From the NCBI GenBank assembly GCA_937872925.1, contig CALMUT010000138.1:1-52153 (forward strand): a stretch of DNA of 52,153 bases, given 5' to 3'. The stretch is from an uncultured Myxococcales bacterium. GTDB lineage: Bacteria > Myxococcota_A > Polyangia > Polyangiales > Polyangiaceae. Positions 26,181-36,400 of the stretch are shown in pieces. The stretch's first letter is position 1. Each line of letters begins with the position of its first letter. The position numbers were made by a program, and so were the translations under genes. The notes beneath the pieces are model-generated. The model saw only the letters and a list, made by a program, of their open reading frames with translations. It was not told the origin of the DNA and searched no databases.

Positions 26181-26219
26181 CGCGGCCGGAGCCGCGTAGC
26201 AAGTTCTCGCTTCCTCGCG

Positions 26220-27359
26220 TCAGTCGGCGACGACAACAGGCCCGCGGGTTTCGGGCAGGTGAGCGACTTGGGAAAAGCCGCTCTTCATCGGAGTCAGGGC
26301 GAAACACCCCAGCTCTGTTGCCACCCACAAGAGCCCGGTCGCATCGTGCCAGGCCAGCTTGCGGGGGAAGAGCTGCTCTGGGTGTGCGGGGGCCGGGAGC
26401 ACCAGCTGCGCGACGTGTTGGTCCTGTGAGACGTAAAGCACGTGAGACTCTGCGCCACCAACGAGAAGCGCAAAACTACGGGTCGTCGGCACCACCACGG
26501 CGTCGATGAGTGGCCCGGTGACGCCCACCTCGACGCGCTGCCAGTCAGGTGCAACGGGGGAGTCAAAGTCGTAACTAGCGTACTCGATGAACGACGCTGC
26601 GTCGCTCTTGCGCGCGATCCACGTGGCCGCGCCGTTGCCCCGGATGAAACGGGTTTCTGGGCGACCGGGTGCCGGAAAGGAAAGTGGCTCGGTCGTGAAA
26701 CGTGCGCCCCCATATTCCACACGAACCAGCGAGTCTTGATAGTTTCCGTCCGCAAAGCCAGTGGTGTCCAGTGCAAGCCAGGCACGGCCGCCGGGACCGA
26801 GAAAGGGGCGAATGCCTGACGGTGTCACCAGCGCACGGCCTGGTCCCGACGCTACGAGTGCCGCGTCCAGGAGTTGCCAGCTCGTCGCCTCGAATTGGTT
26901 GATCAGCAGCGTGCCCACGGAGTCGGGCACGACGCGTAGCTCTCCGTCGAAGGCTGGGGATTCAGCGGAGACGGACAGCCCGGTGTCCGTCGGCAGCAAC
27001 GCCAAAACGCGGCCGCCGTCCGTCTCGGGGAGCAGAACGGCAACCAATAGCCGCTCCGTCGCCGGATCCCACGCCAGATCCTGAACGTGTTGCCCGGGTA
27101 GAACATGCGTGCGAACGCTGCGGCTCGCGCTATCGATGGCGACCACTCCGCCGGCAGGATGCGCGCTGAAGACCGCGCCAGAAACCCACGTCGGCCGAGT
27201 CAAGTCCGTGAATGGGCGGGGGCGCGGTGGGTTGGGGACCGCTTGTTGAATCCCCGTGTGTTCGAACTCCCCGCTGGCGCCGGGCGCGGACGAACACGCG
27301 GCAGCAAGGGCGAGCAACAACGGAGCAACATAGCTGAGAGCAGTCGGGAGCGTGGCCAT
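26220..27359 (-). CDS. Beta-propeller-like lipoprotein
   Basis: 379 residues. The lipobox is LAAAC with Cys22. The rest is strand-rich with spaced repeats such as SVRTHVLPGQHVQDLAWDPA, TERLLVAVLLPE and KLAWHDATGLLWVATELG, the look of a WD40/YVTN-like propeller. No enzymatic motif is visible. It is the last gene of a minus-strand cluster with sixA and the lipoprotein at 27970. Confidence 0.7.
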   Translation of the reverse strand: MATLPTALSYVAPLLLALAAACSSAPGASGEFEHTGIQQAVPNPPRPRPFTDLTRPTWVSGAVFSAHPAGGVVAIDSASRSVRTHVLPGQHVQDLAWDPATERLLVAVLLPETDGGRVLALLPTDTGLSVSAESPAFDGELRVVPDSVGTLLINQFEATSWQLLDAALVASGPGRALVTPSGIRPFLGPGGRAWLALDTTGFADGNYQDSLVRVEYGGARFTTEPLSFPAPGRPETRFIRGNGAATWIARKSDAASFIEYASYDFDSPVAPDWQRVEVGVTGPLIDAVVVPTTRSFALLVGGAESHVLYVSQDQHVAQLVLPAPAHPEQLFPRKLAWHDATGLLWVATELGCFALTPMKSGFSQVAHLPETRGPVVVAD

Positions 27360-27452
27360 GGCCGCTGCTCGGCTGCGACGGGAGGCAGTTGCGTGAAAGC
27401 TGGCGCCATGCGCCGCGCCGGTGGCTGCACCGGCACAGTGTGCGACTCTGTT

Positions 27453-27941
27453 TTACCCATCGAGTTCTTTGGGACGGTAGTTGCCAATAATATTTGCTCC
27501 GTGCTCACCCAATGCGGCGAAAGGCGCCGACGACTCGAGCACCAGGAGCGCCGCCGTCGGCATATGCACCGCGACCCCAGAGAGCTTTTCACCGAGTTCT
27601 TCGATCCCAGGGTTATGGCCCACGAGCAGCACACGCTTAGCTTGCGGCGGCACGCGCTGCAGTTGCTCCAGGTAGCCTTCTGGCTCGGCCAGATACAAAT
27701 GCCGCTGCAGCCGCAGTTCTGGCGACCATTCGCATGCTTCGGCGACAATCAGCGCGGTGGCCCGAGCACGCGCGGCCGTGGAGCTGAGGATCACGTCGGG
27801 CACCCATCCCGTATCCACAATCAGACGAGCCATGCGCGGCGCGTCCCGCAGCCCACGTTTGTTAAGTGGACGATCGTGGTCCGCGAGGCCGCTGTCGGCC
27901 CAACTGGATTTGGCGTGGCGGAGGAGTAGTAGCGTCTTCAC
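27453..27941 (-). CDS. sixA: SixA-like phosphohistidine phosphatase
   Basis: 162 residues, the family length. The N-terminal MKTLLLLRHAKSSWAD carries the catalytic RHA motif (Arg8, His9) of histidine phosphatases. It is followed by DHDRPLNKRGLRDAPRMA, LSSTAARARATA (the second Arg) and VLLVGHNPGIEEL (second His), as in SixA. In E. coli SixA dephosphorylates a histidine on PTSNtr or ArcB domains; the partner here is unknown. It starts 28 bp after the stop of the gene at 27970. Confidence 0.9.
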   Translation of the reverse strand: MKTLLLLRHAKSSWADSGLADHDRPLNKRGLRDAPRMARLIVDTGWVPDVILSSTAARARATALIVAEACEWSPELRLQRHLYLAEPEGYLEQLQRVPPQAKRVLLVGHNPGIEELGEKLSGVAVHMPTAALLVLESSAPFAALGEHGANIIGNYRPKELDG

Positions 27942-27969
27942 GAGGCGTGCCGGACGCTACTGCAGCACG

Positions 27970-29562
27970 TCAACGCTTCGGGAGCCACTCGCGTTTGCTC
28001 GCCAACGCGCCGGCAACTTCGACCCGGGTCAGATCGCCCTTGTCGCAGGTGATCTTGACCTTGGGCGTGCCACCACCGGCCGTGACCAGACCGGAAATTT
28101 TTGCAGGCTCGGGCGAGATCTGGTCGGTGCAAAACGCGAGCACGCGGATGCCGTTTTCCAGCGTGCCAAATACGATTTGGTTCACAGCAACCGTCACTTC
28201 ACTGCTGTCACCGAGACGTTTGACCACGACCTTAGTGCCCTCCACGCGATCCACGATGCCGAGCTGGTAGTCTTTGCTGGGTGGTCGCAGCGGTCCCCAC
28301 ACCCGCACCCCAGGGAGTTCGGCCTTGGGGGGCAAGGTGGTGGCCGTGTCTGTCGCGCGCAATCCTTTCGCGTCGACCCAACCTTCTGCTTGGTCGAGCA
28401 CTGCAGCGCCTTTGGGGCTGCCCGGGTCCTTCGTCGTCACCAAGACTTGTCCGGTGCCCTTGCCCAGGATCCAGATCTTCTTGCCGTGGGCAATACCGCC
28501 CGCGACGGTGCTTCTTTCGTTCTCGGCAGGTTTCATTGGGGTCTTGCCGAAGGTCCAGCGCTCCGATGGCGCGTCGAGTTTGCAGCGCAGACGCTCACAT
28601 TCACTGGCCACCTCCAGGCGCCGCCGCGCCACGGCGAGGCTCTTGGGAGGATCTGCGTAGCGGCCGTGGGGAAGGTCTTGATCGTACTGCTTGAGCAACT
28701 CGCTGGGTTTCTTGGCACTCGCGCTTTCGTTGCCCAGAGCAACCAGATGCTCCGTCAAGGCGCTCTGCACCAGTTCCAGCGCAAAAGGCTTTTCCTTGTC
28801 GGATATCGTGCCGTCTTTGGTGAGCTCGTCCAGTTTCGCCACGGCGTCGGCCCAGCGTTTTTCCGCGAGCATGGGGCGAATGTCGCGGGTGGTGTAGCCC
28901 ACGACAGCCTTGCGGATCCCGCGCGACGCGGCTTTCATGCTCTCGTCGCTGAGCGCCTTCTTTGCATCCGGTGACCCGATCAATGCGCGGGCGGCGTCCA
29001 GCTTGCCACCATCGATGAGCTCCGCGAATTTCTTCTCCAGGCACAGCACAAGTGCAACACCCGACTCCTTGTGCAGCGTCGCGACATACTTCTCCCGCAC
29101 CTTGCCGCGCTGCGCCTTTGCGGATGCGTCCATCGCCGCGGCGCAGTCGCCCTTATGCGCGAGTTTCACGACTCCCTTGGCGACGTCTTCACCACGGCTG
29201 ACGTCGATCTGATCTTCGACGCCGCGGGCGCGCTGGGTGGTCTCGAGCCCACCGTATAGGCGCGCTTCTTCGGCGAGGGATTGCGCGCGAGCAAAGTCCG
29301 ATTGCTTCAGAGCGACTTCCGCCTGTGCCACCAGCATTTGCGCCAACTCGTCCTTGCCCTCGGACGCGGCGCTGGTGTGTCCGAATCGTGTCACCAGTCG
29401 GCGATAGGACGTCTCGTCTTTCGCAGCGCGCGCGCGCTCCAAGAGCCGCGCCCCCTTGTCTTCATCCACACTGCTGGCACCACTCTGGGGACCTCCAGGT
29501 CCTCCACAGCTGACCAATAACAACGCGAGCAAACAGGCTAAGCGCCCCCAAATGTGTTTCAC
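27970..29562 (-). CDS. Lipoprotein of unknown function
   Basis: 530 residues. A clear lipoprotein signal gives Cys19 in LLVSC. Residues 35-330 are Lys/Glu/Ala-rich helices, TPR-like in spacing (LKQSDFARAQSLAEEARLYGG). The second half has strands and repeats of the type GQVLVTTKDPGSP, QLGIVDRVEGTKVVVKRLG and TLENGIRVLAF. No family is recognised. It is the first gene of the minus-strand cluster ahead of sixA. Confidence 0.7.
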   Translation of the reverse strand: MKHIWGRLACLLALLLVSCGGPGGPQSGASSVDEDKGARLLERARAAKDETSYRRLVTRFGHTSAASEGKDELAQMLVAQAEVALKQSDFARAQSLAEEARLYGGLETTQRARGVEDQIDVSRGEDVAKGVVKLAHKGDCAAAMDASAKAQRGKVREKYVATLHKESGVALVLCLEKKFAELIDGGKLDAARALIGSPDAKKALSDESMKAASRGIRKAVVGYTTRDIRPMLAEKRWADAVAKLDELTKDGTISDKEKPFALELVQSALTEHLVALGNESASAKKPSELLKQYDQDLPHGRYADPPKSLAVARRRLEVASECERLRCKLDAPSERWTFGKTPMKPAENERSTVAGGIAHGKKIWILGKGTGQVLVTTKDPGSPKGAAVLDQAEGWVDAKGLRATDTATTLPPKAELPGVRVWGPLRPPSKDYQLGIVDRVEGTKVVVKRLGDSSEVTVAVNQIVFGTLENGIRVLAFCTDQISPEPAKISGLVTAGGGTPKVKITCDKGDLTRVEVAGALASKREWLPKR

Positions 29563-29627
29563 GGCCCTGTGGTGCCAAGTTGTACGGGTCGCGTCAAGGC
29601 ACAGCGTCCGGCCAGAGCGCCGGGCGA

Positions 29628-29639
29628 GGCGCTAGCGCC
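29628..29639. promoter_or_regulatory. Perfect 12-bp palindrome in a divergent promoter region
   Basis: GGCGCTAGCGCC lies between the gene starting at 29562 (minus) and the one at 29668 (plus), at about 40 bp from the latter. A dimeric repressor could use it; no direct evidence. Confidence 0.25.
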
Positions 29640-29667
29640 GCGGCGCGAGGCGAGTTAACAGTGGCGC

Positions 29668-30258
29668 ATGGTACCGAGCCCGTCGCGTCCCGAAGGCTCC
29701 GCACAAATCGAAGGGTTTGCGCGCGCGCGCCGGCTTACCTACGAGGCGACCCCAAACCCGGGATGGTTTGCAGCCTGGGAGCCCTACGACACCATGGTCA
29801 GCGCAGAGGGCTACGTGAACAGTGTGTCCTGGTCGATGCCGCCGGGCACGGCGACCATCGCGGAACCCTGGTTGGCGCCCCTGGACTCCGAACCTTTGGA
29901 CCGCACCCTGCTGGCCTTCGTGACCCACCCGGGGTTCGTCCGGCGCGCAGCAGCGCGCAGCGGCGATCATTTCAACACGCGCGTGGCCTACATCGAGAAC
30001 CCGCCGCCACCCACGGTGCAGCTCGGCGACAGCGCGTGGGACGCCCATGTCACCACCCTTGCCGCTTCGGCGAGCGAGGCCGCGGCGGCGTTTCCCTCGG
30101 CTGCGCGGCAGTTACTACTTTCCTGGCGCTTCAACGGTCACCTGGAGGTGCGCCCCGGAGGCATGGTGGTGCATTTCGCGGGCACTCGCCCCAGCCCCGA
30201 GCATCTGGACCGGCTGCTCTCTTCCGTGCCGACGCTGGTCCGGGCCTTGCTGGCCTGA
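29668..30258 (+). CDS. Hypothetical protein
   Basis: 196 residues with no signal peptide and no recognised domain. It has a run of balanced codons and proteinaceous sequence (FARARRLTYEATPNPGWFAA, WRFNGHLEVRPGGMVVHF), unlike the overlapping frames. The last 30 residues (PSPEHLDRLLSSVPTLVRAL) look like a closing helix. It precedes the response regulator by 56 bp and may belong to the same transcript. Confidence 0.6.
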   Translation: MVPSPSRPEGSAQIEGFARARRLTYEATPNPGWFAAWEPYDTMVSAEGYVNSVSWSMPPGTATIAEPWLAPLDSEPLDRTLLAFVTHPGFVRRAAARSGDHFNTRVAYIENPPPPTVQLGDSAWDAHVTTLAASASEAAAAFPSAARQLLLSWRFNGHLEVRPGGMVVHFAGTRPSPEHLDRLLSSVPTLVRALLA

Positions 30259-30314
30259 CGGCGTTTTCGTGCTTCCCCGGCATGGCCGGACAAAGCGAGA
30301 TACACTGCCGACCG

Positions 30315-31016
30315 ATGCAACGCATCCTGGTGGTCGAAGACGAACCCGCAATCCTGGAAAGCGTCGCCTACGCGCTCAAACGCGACGGCTACGCTGTGAG
30401 CGGAGCGGGCACCATTGCCGAAGCGGACACTGCGGTCACGGGGGTGGACCTCGTCGTGCTGGACCTGATGTTACCCGATGGCAGCGGCTTCGATTTCATC
30501 GGCAAGCTACGGCGAGACGGCCTTTCGACGCCGATCATTGTCTTGAGCAGTCGCGACGGCGAGGCCGATCGCGTGGCCGCGCTCGAGACTGGCGCCGACG
30601 ATTATGTCACGAAGCCGTTTTCGCCCCGGGAGGTCGTGGCGAGAGTGCGAGCCGTGTTGCGGCGCGTGGGGGCGCAGCCCGACGAACGCGCCGCCTCCAC
30701 TGGTGAATTGCCGCTACAGTTGGACGACGCCACACGCAGGGCCAGCGTTTCCGGCAATACGTTGGAGCTGACGCGAGTTGAGTTCGACTTGCTGGGCAGC
30801 CTGATGGAGAGCCCGGGCCGGGTCTACACCCGCGCGCAACTCATCGACCGCGTGTGGGGCGATGGCTTTGCCATCAGCGACCGTACCGTCGATAGCCACG
30901 TCAAAGCGTTGCGGAAGAAAGTAACGGAAGCGGGGGGCGACGCGGGCGTGATCGAAACCGTGCGCGGGGTTGGCTATCGGGTAACAGACCGACCTATCGG
31001 CGACCAAGAACCGTGA
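30315..31016 (+). CDS. OmpR-family response regulator
   Basis: 233 residues from the ATG at 30315; the frame is open upstream but only this start begins at the receiver domain (MQRILVVEDEP). The phospho-acceptor is Asp50 in VVLDLMLPDGSG, and the switch Lys is Lys100 in YVTKPFSP. The C-terminal winged helix has VEFDLLGSLMESPGRVYTR, SDRTVDSHVKALRKK and VRGVGYRV, standard for OmpR/PhoB. It regulates transcription when phosphorylated by the kinase whose gene overlaps its end by 4 bases (GTGA). Target genes are unknown. Confidence 0.93.
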   Translation: MQRILVVEDEPAILESVAYALKRDGYAVSGAGTIAEADTAVTGVDLVVLDLMLPDGSGFDFIGKLRRDGLSTPIIVLSSRDGEADRVAALETGADDYVTKPFSPREVVARVRAVLRRVGAQPDERAASTGELPLQLDDATRRASVSGNTLELTRVEFDLLGSLMESPGRVYTRAQLIDRVWGDGFAISDRTVDSHVKALRKKVTEAGGDAGVIETVRGVGYRVTDRPIGDQEP

Positions 31017-32449
31017 TCCGTCTGGTGGTAGTCGCTGCGGCGGCGATTGGGCTCATCCTCTTTGCCGCGTTCGTCATCTCGCGTTTGCTTGAGACGCGCA
31101 CCCGCGGCATGTCGATTCGCATGCAGGTGTTCTTGGCACTGGCCAGCATTGTCGGCGCGTTTGCGTTTGGTTTGGGGTTGATGGTGATCGACCGCATCGA
31201 AGCTCGCGCGGTGCGCCTGGCGACGCAGGCAGCAACGGATGAAGCGGCTGCTATTGCCGGGATCCTTGCGGGGGAGATGCAGCGCACCGGGGAAGACATC
31301 CAAGCCGTTGCCTCACGCATGGCGCAAGAAGACGCCCGCGGCGCGGACTTGCGGCTCGAACTGCTGGACGCCAATGCCCAGGTGATCTTCCCGCGGGGGG
31401 TGCCGTCGCAGAAGGGGCAGCCGGGCACGGTCAGCGTGGACGCGCCGATCCTGCGCTCCGGCGCGCAGATCGGCTTGGTGCGCGTGGTCAAACCCACGGT
31501 GGTGATGCGACGCTTGCTCGCGGATTTTGCGCCGACGGTGCTCGTGATCAGCCTGGTGCTGGGCGCGGCAGCAGCCATGGCTGCGGCTGCCATTGGCCGC
31601 AGCATCGCACGCCCCATCGAACGACTGAGTCAGTTTGCGGAAAGCGTGAGCGCTGGCGAAGGCGGAGCGGCGCCGCCGATCGCGTCGGGGCGTGAGGTGA
31701 CGCATTTGAGTCGCTCTATCGACTCCATGCGGCGACAGCTACAAGGCCGACCCTTCGTTGAAGCGTTTGCGGCAGATCTGTCTCACGAGCTAAAAAACCC
31801 AGTCGCGGCGATCCGTGCAAGTGCTGAGATCTTGGAAGAAAGCGCATTGGACGAACCAGACGAGGCGCGACGCTTCGTGGCGCGTATCCGCGAATCCACG
31901 GAGCGCATCGAACGGTTGCTTGGGGACTTGTTGAGTCTGGCGCGCATCGAGGCGCGCGGCGTCGAGGATTTGGAGCCGATCGAATTGGGGCAACTGGTGC
32001 GCCGGGCAGCGGAACAAGCCGACGCCTCCGGCAAGCGTGTGGAAGTCCACGTTGAAGGCGATGTGCGCGTGCGCGGCGACGAAGCTTGGCTCACGCGTGC
32101 CCTGTCCAACTTGCTCGACAACGCGCTCACTCATGGCGACGCCGACGCGCCGGTGGTGCTGCGTGCGAAGCGTGCGTCGGACGGCGTGAGCGTCTCTGTG
32201 GAGAGCCAAGGCGCGGTGCCAAAACACGTCCGCAAGAATCTGTTCCGGCGTTTTGTCACCACACGGGCGGACAAAGGGGGCAGCGGCCTGGGCTTGGCCA
32301 TCGTGCGGGCCGTCGCAGAATCCCACGGCGGCAAGGCGAGGTTGCCGGAGCCTGGCCCCCCACGGGTGCGTTTCGAGCTCCAGCTGCCCCCGGCTGTGCG
32401 CGGCGCGCGAGAACAACTGCGCACCGCTGTCGGGGACGCCCGCAGCTGA
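31013..32449 (+). CDS. Membrane histidine kinase paired with the upstream regulator
   Basis: 478 residues from a GTG. TM helices lie at about 3-22, 37-59 and 172-195, with a sensor segment of about 110 residues between the second and third. A HAMP-like segment follows (SIARPIERLSQFAESV). His258 sits in the H-box LSHELKNPVAAI. The N-box (LSNLLDNALTHG), a diverged D-box region and G-box GGSGLGLAIVRAV are present. Architecture and gene order suggest a CreC-like sensor of the envelope. The start codon is part of the stop of the regulator gene, so translation is coupled. Confidence 0.9.
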   Translation: MIRLVVVAAAAIGLILFAAFVISRLLETRTRGMSIRMQVFLALASIVGAFAFGLGLMVIDRIEARAVRLATQAATDEAAAIAGILAGEMQRTGEDIQAVASRMAQEDARGADLRLELLDANAQVIFPRGVPSQKGQPGTVSVDAPILRSGAQIGLVRVVKPTVVMRRLLADFAPTVLVISLVLGAAAAMAAAAIGRSIARPIERLSQFAESVSAGEGGAAPPIASGREVTHLSRSIDSMRRQLQGRPFVEAFAADLSHELKNPVAAIRASAEILEESALDEPDEARRFVARIRESTERIERLLGDLLSLARIEARGVEDLEPIELGQLVRRAAEQADASGKRVEVHVEGDVRVRGDEAWLTRALSNLLDNALTHGDADAPVVLRAKRASDGVSVSVESQGAVPKHVRKNLFRRFVTTRADKGGSGLGLAIVRAVAESHGGKARLPEPGPPRVRFELQLPPAVRGAREQLRTAVGDARS

Positions 32450-32450
32450 G

Positions 32451-32497
32451 CCAGGTTGCATTATTTAATCATTTCCAGCAGTTACAGCTGAACCTGG
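32451..32497. other. Nested inverted repeat with AT-rich core
   Basis: CCAGGTT (32451-32457) pairs with AACCTGG (32491-32497) and CAGC/GCTG nests inside. Between them is TTATTTAATCATTT, strikingly AT-rich for this genome. It starts just after the kinase stop and may be a terminator or the promoter region for uppS. Confidence 0.3.
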
Positions 32498-32627
32498 AAG
32501 CTGTCCGGCCCGGGGATCGATTTCTCCACGAAACCTCCACACACAGTCCCCGGCGTCCGCGCTTGGGTATGCGACTTCTTTAGCCAGCCCGCGATAGGCG
32601 CGGCGCCACTTTCAAAGACTTCGAACC

Positions 32628-33392
32628 ATGAGCAAGATCCAAGTTCCGCGGCACGTTGCAATCATCATGGACGGCAACGGTCGCTGGGCCGAAGCCCGCA
32701 ATCTAGAGCGCGTCGAGGGACACGCAGAGGGCGCACGCGCCGTTCGCGACGCCGTGGAGACCGCCGCACGCATTGGCGTCGAGTACCTGACCCTGTACGC
32801 ATTCAGTGTGGCCAACTGGGCTCGACCGCGCCGCGAAGTCGAGACCCTCATGCGCCTTCTGGTGGATTTCGCAGCCAAAGAGCGCTCCGAACTGCGAAGC
32901 CTGGGCATTCGCGTCAACGTGATTGGCCAGCTCGAAGACCTGCCTACCGGCACACGGCACGCCGTGGAGGATCTGATCCAGTACACCGCGGACGGCGAAA
33001 AGATGACCCTGACCCTGGCGCTATCTTATGGCGGGCGGCAGGACATCGTCGAGGCTGCACGTGCCCTGGCCGTGCGGGCCCGGGCGGGTCTGGTGCTGCC
33101 GGAAGAGATCGACGAGGCCTTCTTCCATCGAGAAATGACCACGCGCTCACTTCCGGACGTGGATTTGCTGATCCGGACCGGAGGCGAGTCGCGAGTTAGT
33201 GACTTCCTACTATTTGAGTCCGCCTATTCGGAGTTGGTATTTCTACCCATCATGTGGCCGCAGTTCGTGCCCCAAACCTTGCTGGACGCGATCGAGCAAT
33301 ACTCGAACCGTGAGCGACGTTTCGGGCGGACCTCTGCCCAAGTCAAGAACGGCGCCAGCGCCGCCTTTGATCCGCTAGACCCTGTGGCTTGA
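32628..33392 (+). CDS. uppS: Undecaprenyl diphosphate synthase (cis-prenyl transferase)
   Basis: 254 residues, the family size. The catalytic site is HVAIIMDGNGRWA (Asp15) and the following GHAEGARAV. YAFSVANWARPRREVETLM is the isopentenyl-binding region. The substrate end has DVDLLIRTGGESRVSDFLLF. These match UppS, which adds isopentenyl units in cis to farnesyl diphosphate to make the lipid carrier for peptidoglycan. The kinase at 33412 begins 19 bp after its stop, so the two are likely co-transcribed. Confidence 0.95.
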   Translation: MSKIQVPRHVAIIMDGNGRWAEARNLERVEGHAEGARAVRDAVETAARIGVEYLTLYAFSVANWARPRREVETLMRLLVDFAAKERSELRSLGIRVNVIGQLEDLPTGTRHAVEDLIQYTADGEKMTLTLALSYGGRQDIVEAARALAVRARAGLVLPEEIDEAFFHREMTTRSLPDVDLLIRTGGESRVSDFLLFESAYSELVFLPIMWPQFVPQTLLDAIEQYSNRERRFGRTSAQVKNGASAAFDPLDPVA

Positions 33393-33411
33393 ATCCCGTA
33401 CACCTGGCTAG

Positions 33412-36400
33412 GTGGGCGGACCGCCGCAGATAGCCGGGCGTTTTCAGCTGCATCAGCGCGCAGGCGTCGGCGGCATGGGCGCCGTATTCCATGCGACGGA
33501 TCGCGAGACCAACCAAAGCGTCGCGGTCAAACTGCTGCACCCCGGCCAGGCGGGGGATCGCTTCTCCCGCGAAGCGAACGTATTGGCAACGCTGCAACAC
33601 CCCGCCATCGTGCGCTACGTGGCCCACGGTGAAACCGAGCGCGGGCAACTCTACTTGGCAATGGAGTGGCTGGACGGCCGCACGCTTTCGGAAGTGCTGG
33701 CGCGACGCAAGCTGTCCGCGTCGGAAACCTGGACCCTGGCCCGGCGCATTGCTGCGGGCCTAGCCAACGCACACGAACAAGGAGTCGTGCATCGCGACAT
33801 CAAGCCCAGCAACATCTTCTTGCCTGGCGGGGACTTGAGCGAAGCGAAGATTATCGATTTTGGAGTTGCCCGGCGGCGCTACGACCCGCATCTGACGGAG
33901 GTCGGTCTGCTCATCGGCACACTAGCGTACATGTCGCCGGAGCAGGCGGGTGGAGAGCGCAATCCCGAGCCCTGTTCCGACATCTTCTCGCTCGGTTCTC
34001 TGCTTTATCGCTGCCTAGCTGGGGTAAACCCCTTCACGGGCGGGGACGCCACGGCGATACTCGCGAAAATCCTGTTGGAGAGACCGCCTGCTTTGCGGGA
34101 GGTCGTCCGAGAGGTACCCGTCGGTTTGGATCTCTTGACCATGGAGATGCTCTCCAAGGACAAAGGTCGACGGCCGAAAGACGGCACCGCATTGTTGGAC
34201 CGACTTACGGCACTCTCCGGGGAGGTGCTGCACGCGCAGGGTCCAGCGGCGCCACATCTAGGCGCGACGGAACAGCGCGCGGTCTGGGTGCTGCTGGTCG
34301 GCGGAGGCCAGCCTGAAGACACGGAGACCCGCGAGCTACGCATGTCGCAGCCCGAACTAGATCCGTCGCTGCGCGTCGCTGCACAAGTCATCGAGCTGGG
34401 CGGCAGTTGGAATACGCTGGCGGACGGGAGCGTGGTGGCGAGCTTCGTCGACACCGGCGACGCTCGGGGCACGCGTGCACTACGAGCCGCACACGCTCTG
34501 CGCAACCAACTGAGCAAGCGCCCGATGGCGCTGTCGCTGGGGCTCGGGGTCTTGGGCCAACGGGCTCCGCTGGGCTCGGCGCTCGACCGCGCCGCCCGGG
34601 AGCTCTTGCGCGCTCAGCCCGATATCGTCGCACTGGACGAGGAGACGGCGAAAGCTCTGGGCAGCACCCACGCGGAAGCCACCCAGCGCGGCGGCTTCCG
34701 CCTTGCGTTTCCAGCCGAGCGCGAGGGTGCTCGCCACTTCCTGGGCCGGGAAACCCCCTGCGTTGGGCGGACCCGGGAAATGGCGGCCCTGCATGCGCTC
34801 GCGGACGAGTGTTTCGAAGAACCCGTCGCCCGCGCTGCATTGGTTGTGGGTGCATCCGGGTTGGGCAAATCACGAATCCGCTATGAGTTTCTCGAAGAAC
34901 TGCGGCGCGACCACCTGGGCGTGGAGGTACTGTTCGGACGCGCGGATGCCCTGAGCGCGGGCTCCCCGTTTGGCCCATTGCGCGCCGCCCTCCGGAGTTC
35001 CGCCGGGATCCGAGACGGCGAACCCTTGGCCGACAGCCGCGTGAAGCTCTTGGCGCGCTTGCGTAACGCTTTGGGGTCAACTCGCCTTGGCCTAGAAGCC
35101 GCACTGTTCTTGGGGGAAATGGCCAATGTGCCCTTCGACGACAAGGAAAGCCCCGCACTTAAAGCGGCGCGCACCGATCCAACGCTGCTCGGCGATGCGA
35201 TCCGCGGAGCATGGCTCGACTTCGTGGAGGGCGCGACTCGTGACGCGCCGCTCGTCATCGTGTTGGAAGACATGCATTGGGGCGACCGCCCCACCGTGAC
35301 CCTGATCGACGCTACCTTGGCGACGCACACGGAGCGTCCGGTATTGGTGCTCGCTTTGGCGCGACCGGAGGTCTTCGACCTGTTTCCGAAGCTGTGGACT
35401 AACCGCGGCGCCCAAGAAGTGCGCCTGCGACCTTTGCACAAAACAGCAAGCGAGCGGTTGGTACGGAGCGTACTTCCGGAGATCACGCCGGAGCGGCTTT
35501 CCCGCATTGTCGAGCTCGCAGACGGCAACGCTTTCTTTTTGGAGGAATTGATCCGGGCGGTATCCGAAGGGCAAGCGGATTTGCCCGCCACAGTAGTCGG
35601 AGTCGTTCAAGGGCGGCTGGAGCAATTGTCCCCTGCCGCGCGCCGGATCCTGCGCGGGGCCAGCATCCTGGGCTCGCGCTTTTGGCGCGGCTGCGTGGCA
35701 GAGCTGATCGGTGCGGACGTAGACCATGCGGAATTGAGCGTCCAGCTCAGCGACTTGGTCGCGCGCGAGCTATGTAGCGAGCGTCCAGCCGCAAGTTTTC
35801 CCGGAGAAGACGAGTACATCTTCCGACATGCCGTCGTGCGGGAAACTGCCTACGCGTCCCTGACCGAAGACGACCGCAAGTTGGGGCACCGCATCGCCGG
35901 CAGCTGGCTTCGCCAGCACGGCGAAACCGACGACCTCGTGCTGGCAGAGCACTTCCGCCGCGGGCACAGCAAAGAGCAGGCGGCGCTACACTACGCAGCG
36001 GCGGCCGCCCAGGCGTTGGAAGGGCACGACTTGGTGGCAACTTTGGACCGCGTCGAACTCGCTCTATCTCAATCCCCCGACGACCGCACACGTGGGGAAC
36101 TCGAACGACTGCGGGCGCACGCCCAGTTGTGGCAAGGAAAGTACGCGGAGGGCGAACAAGCAGCCCTGAAGGCCCAGGCGCTGTTGGAGAAAGGCAGTGA
36201 GCGCTGGTTCGCCGCGCTTTCGGATCTGTGTAGTAGCGCGGGAAGTCTCGACCACGAGAGCACCATCAGCGAAGCTGCCGAACTGGCGCTGGCGATTGCG
36301 CCAGATACTGACGCCCAGCGCACTGCACAGATCATGTGCCTGGCGCGCGCGGTCACGGCGCACCTGAAGATTGGACGCCGGGACCGAGCCCTCGAGCTGC

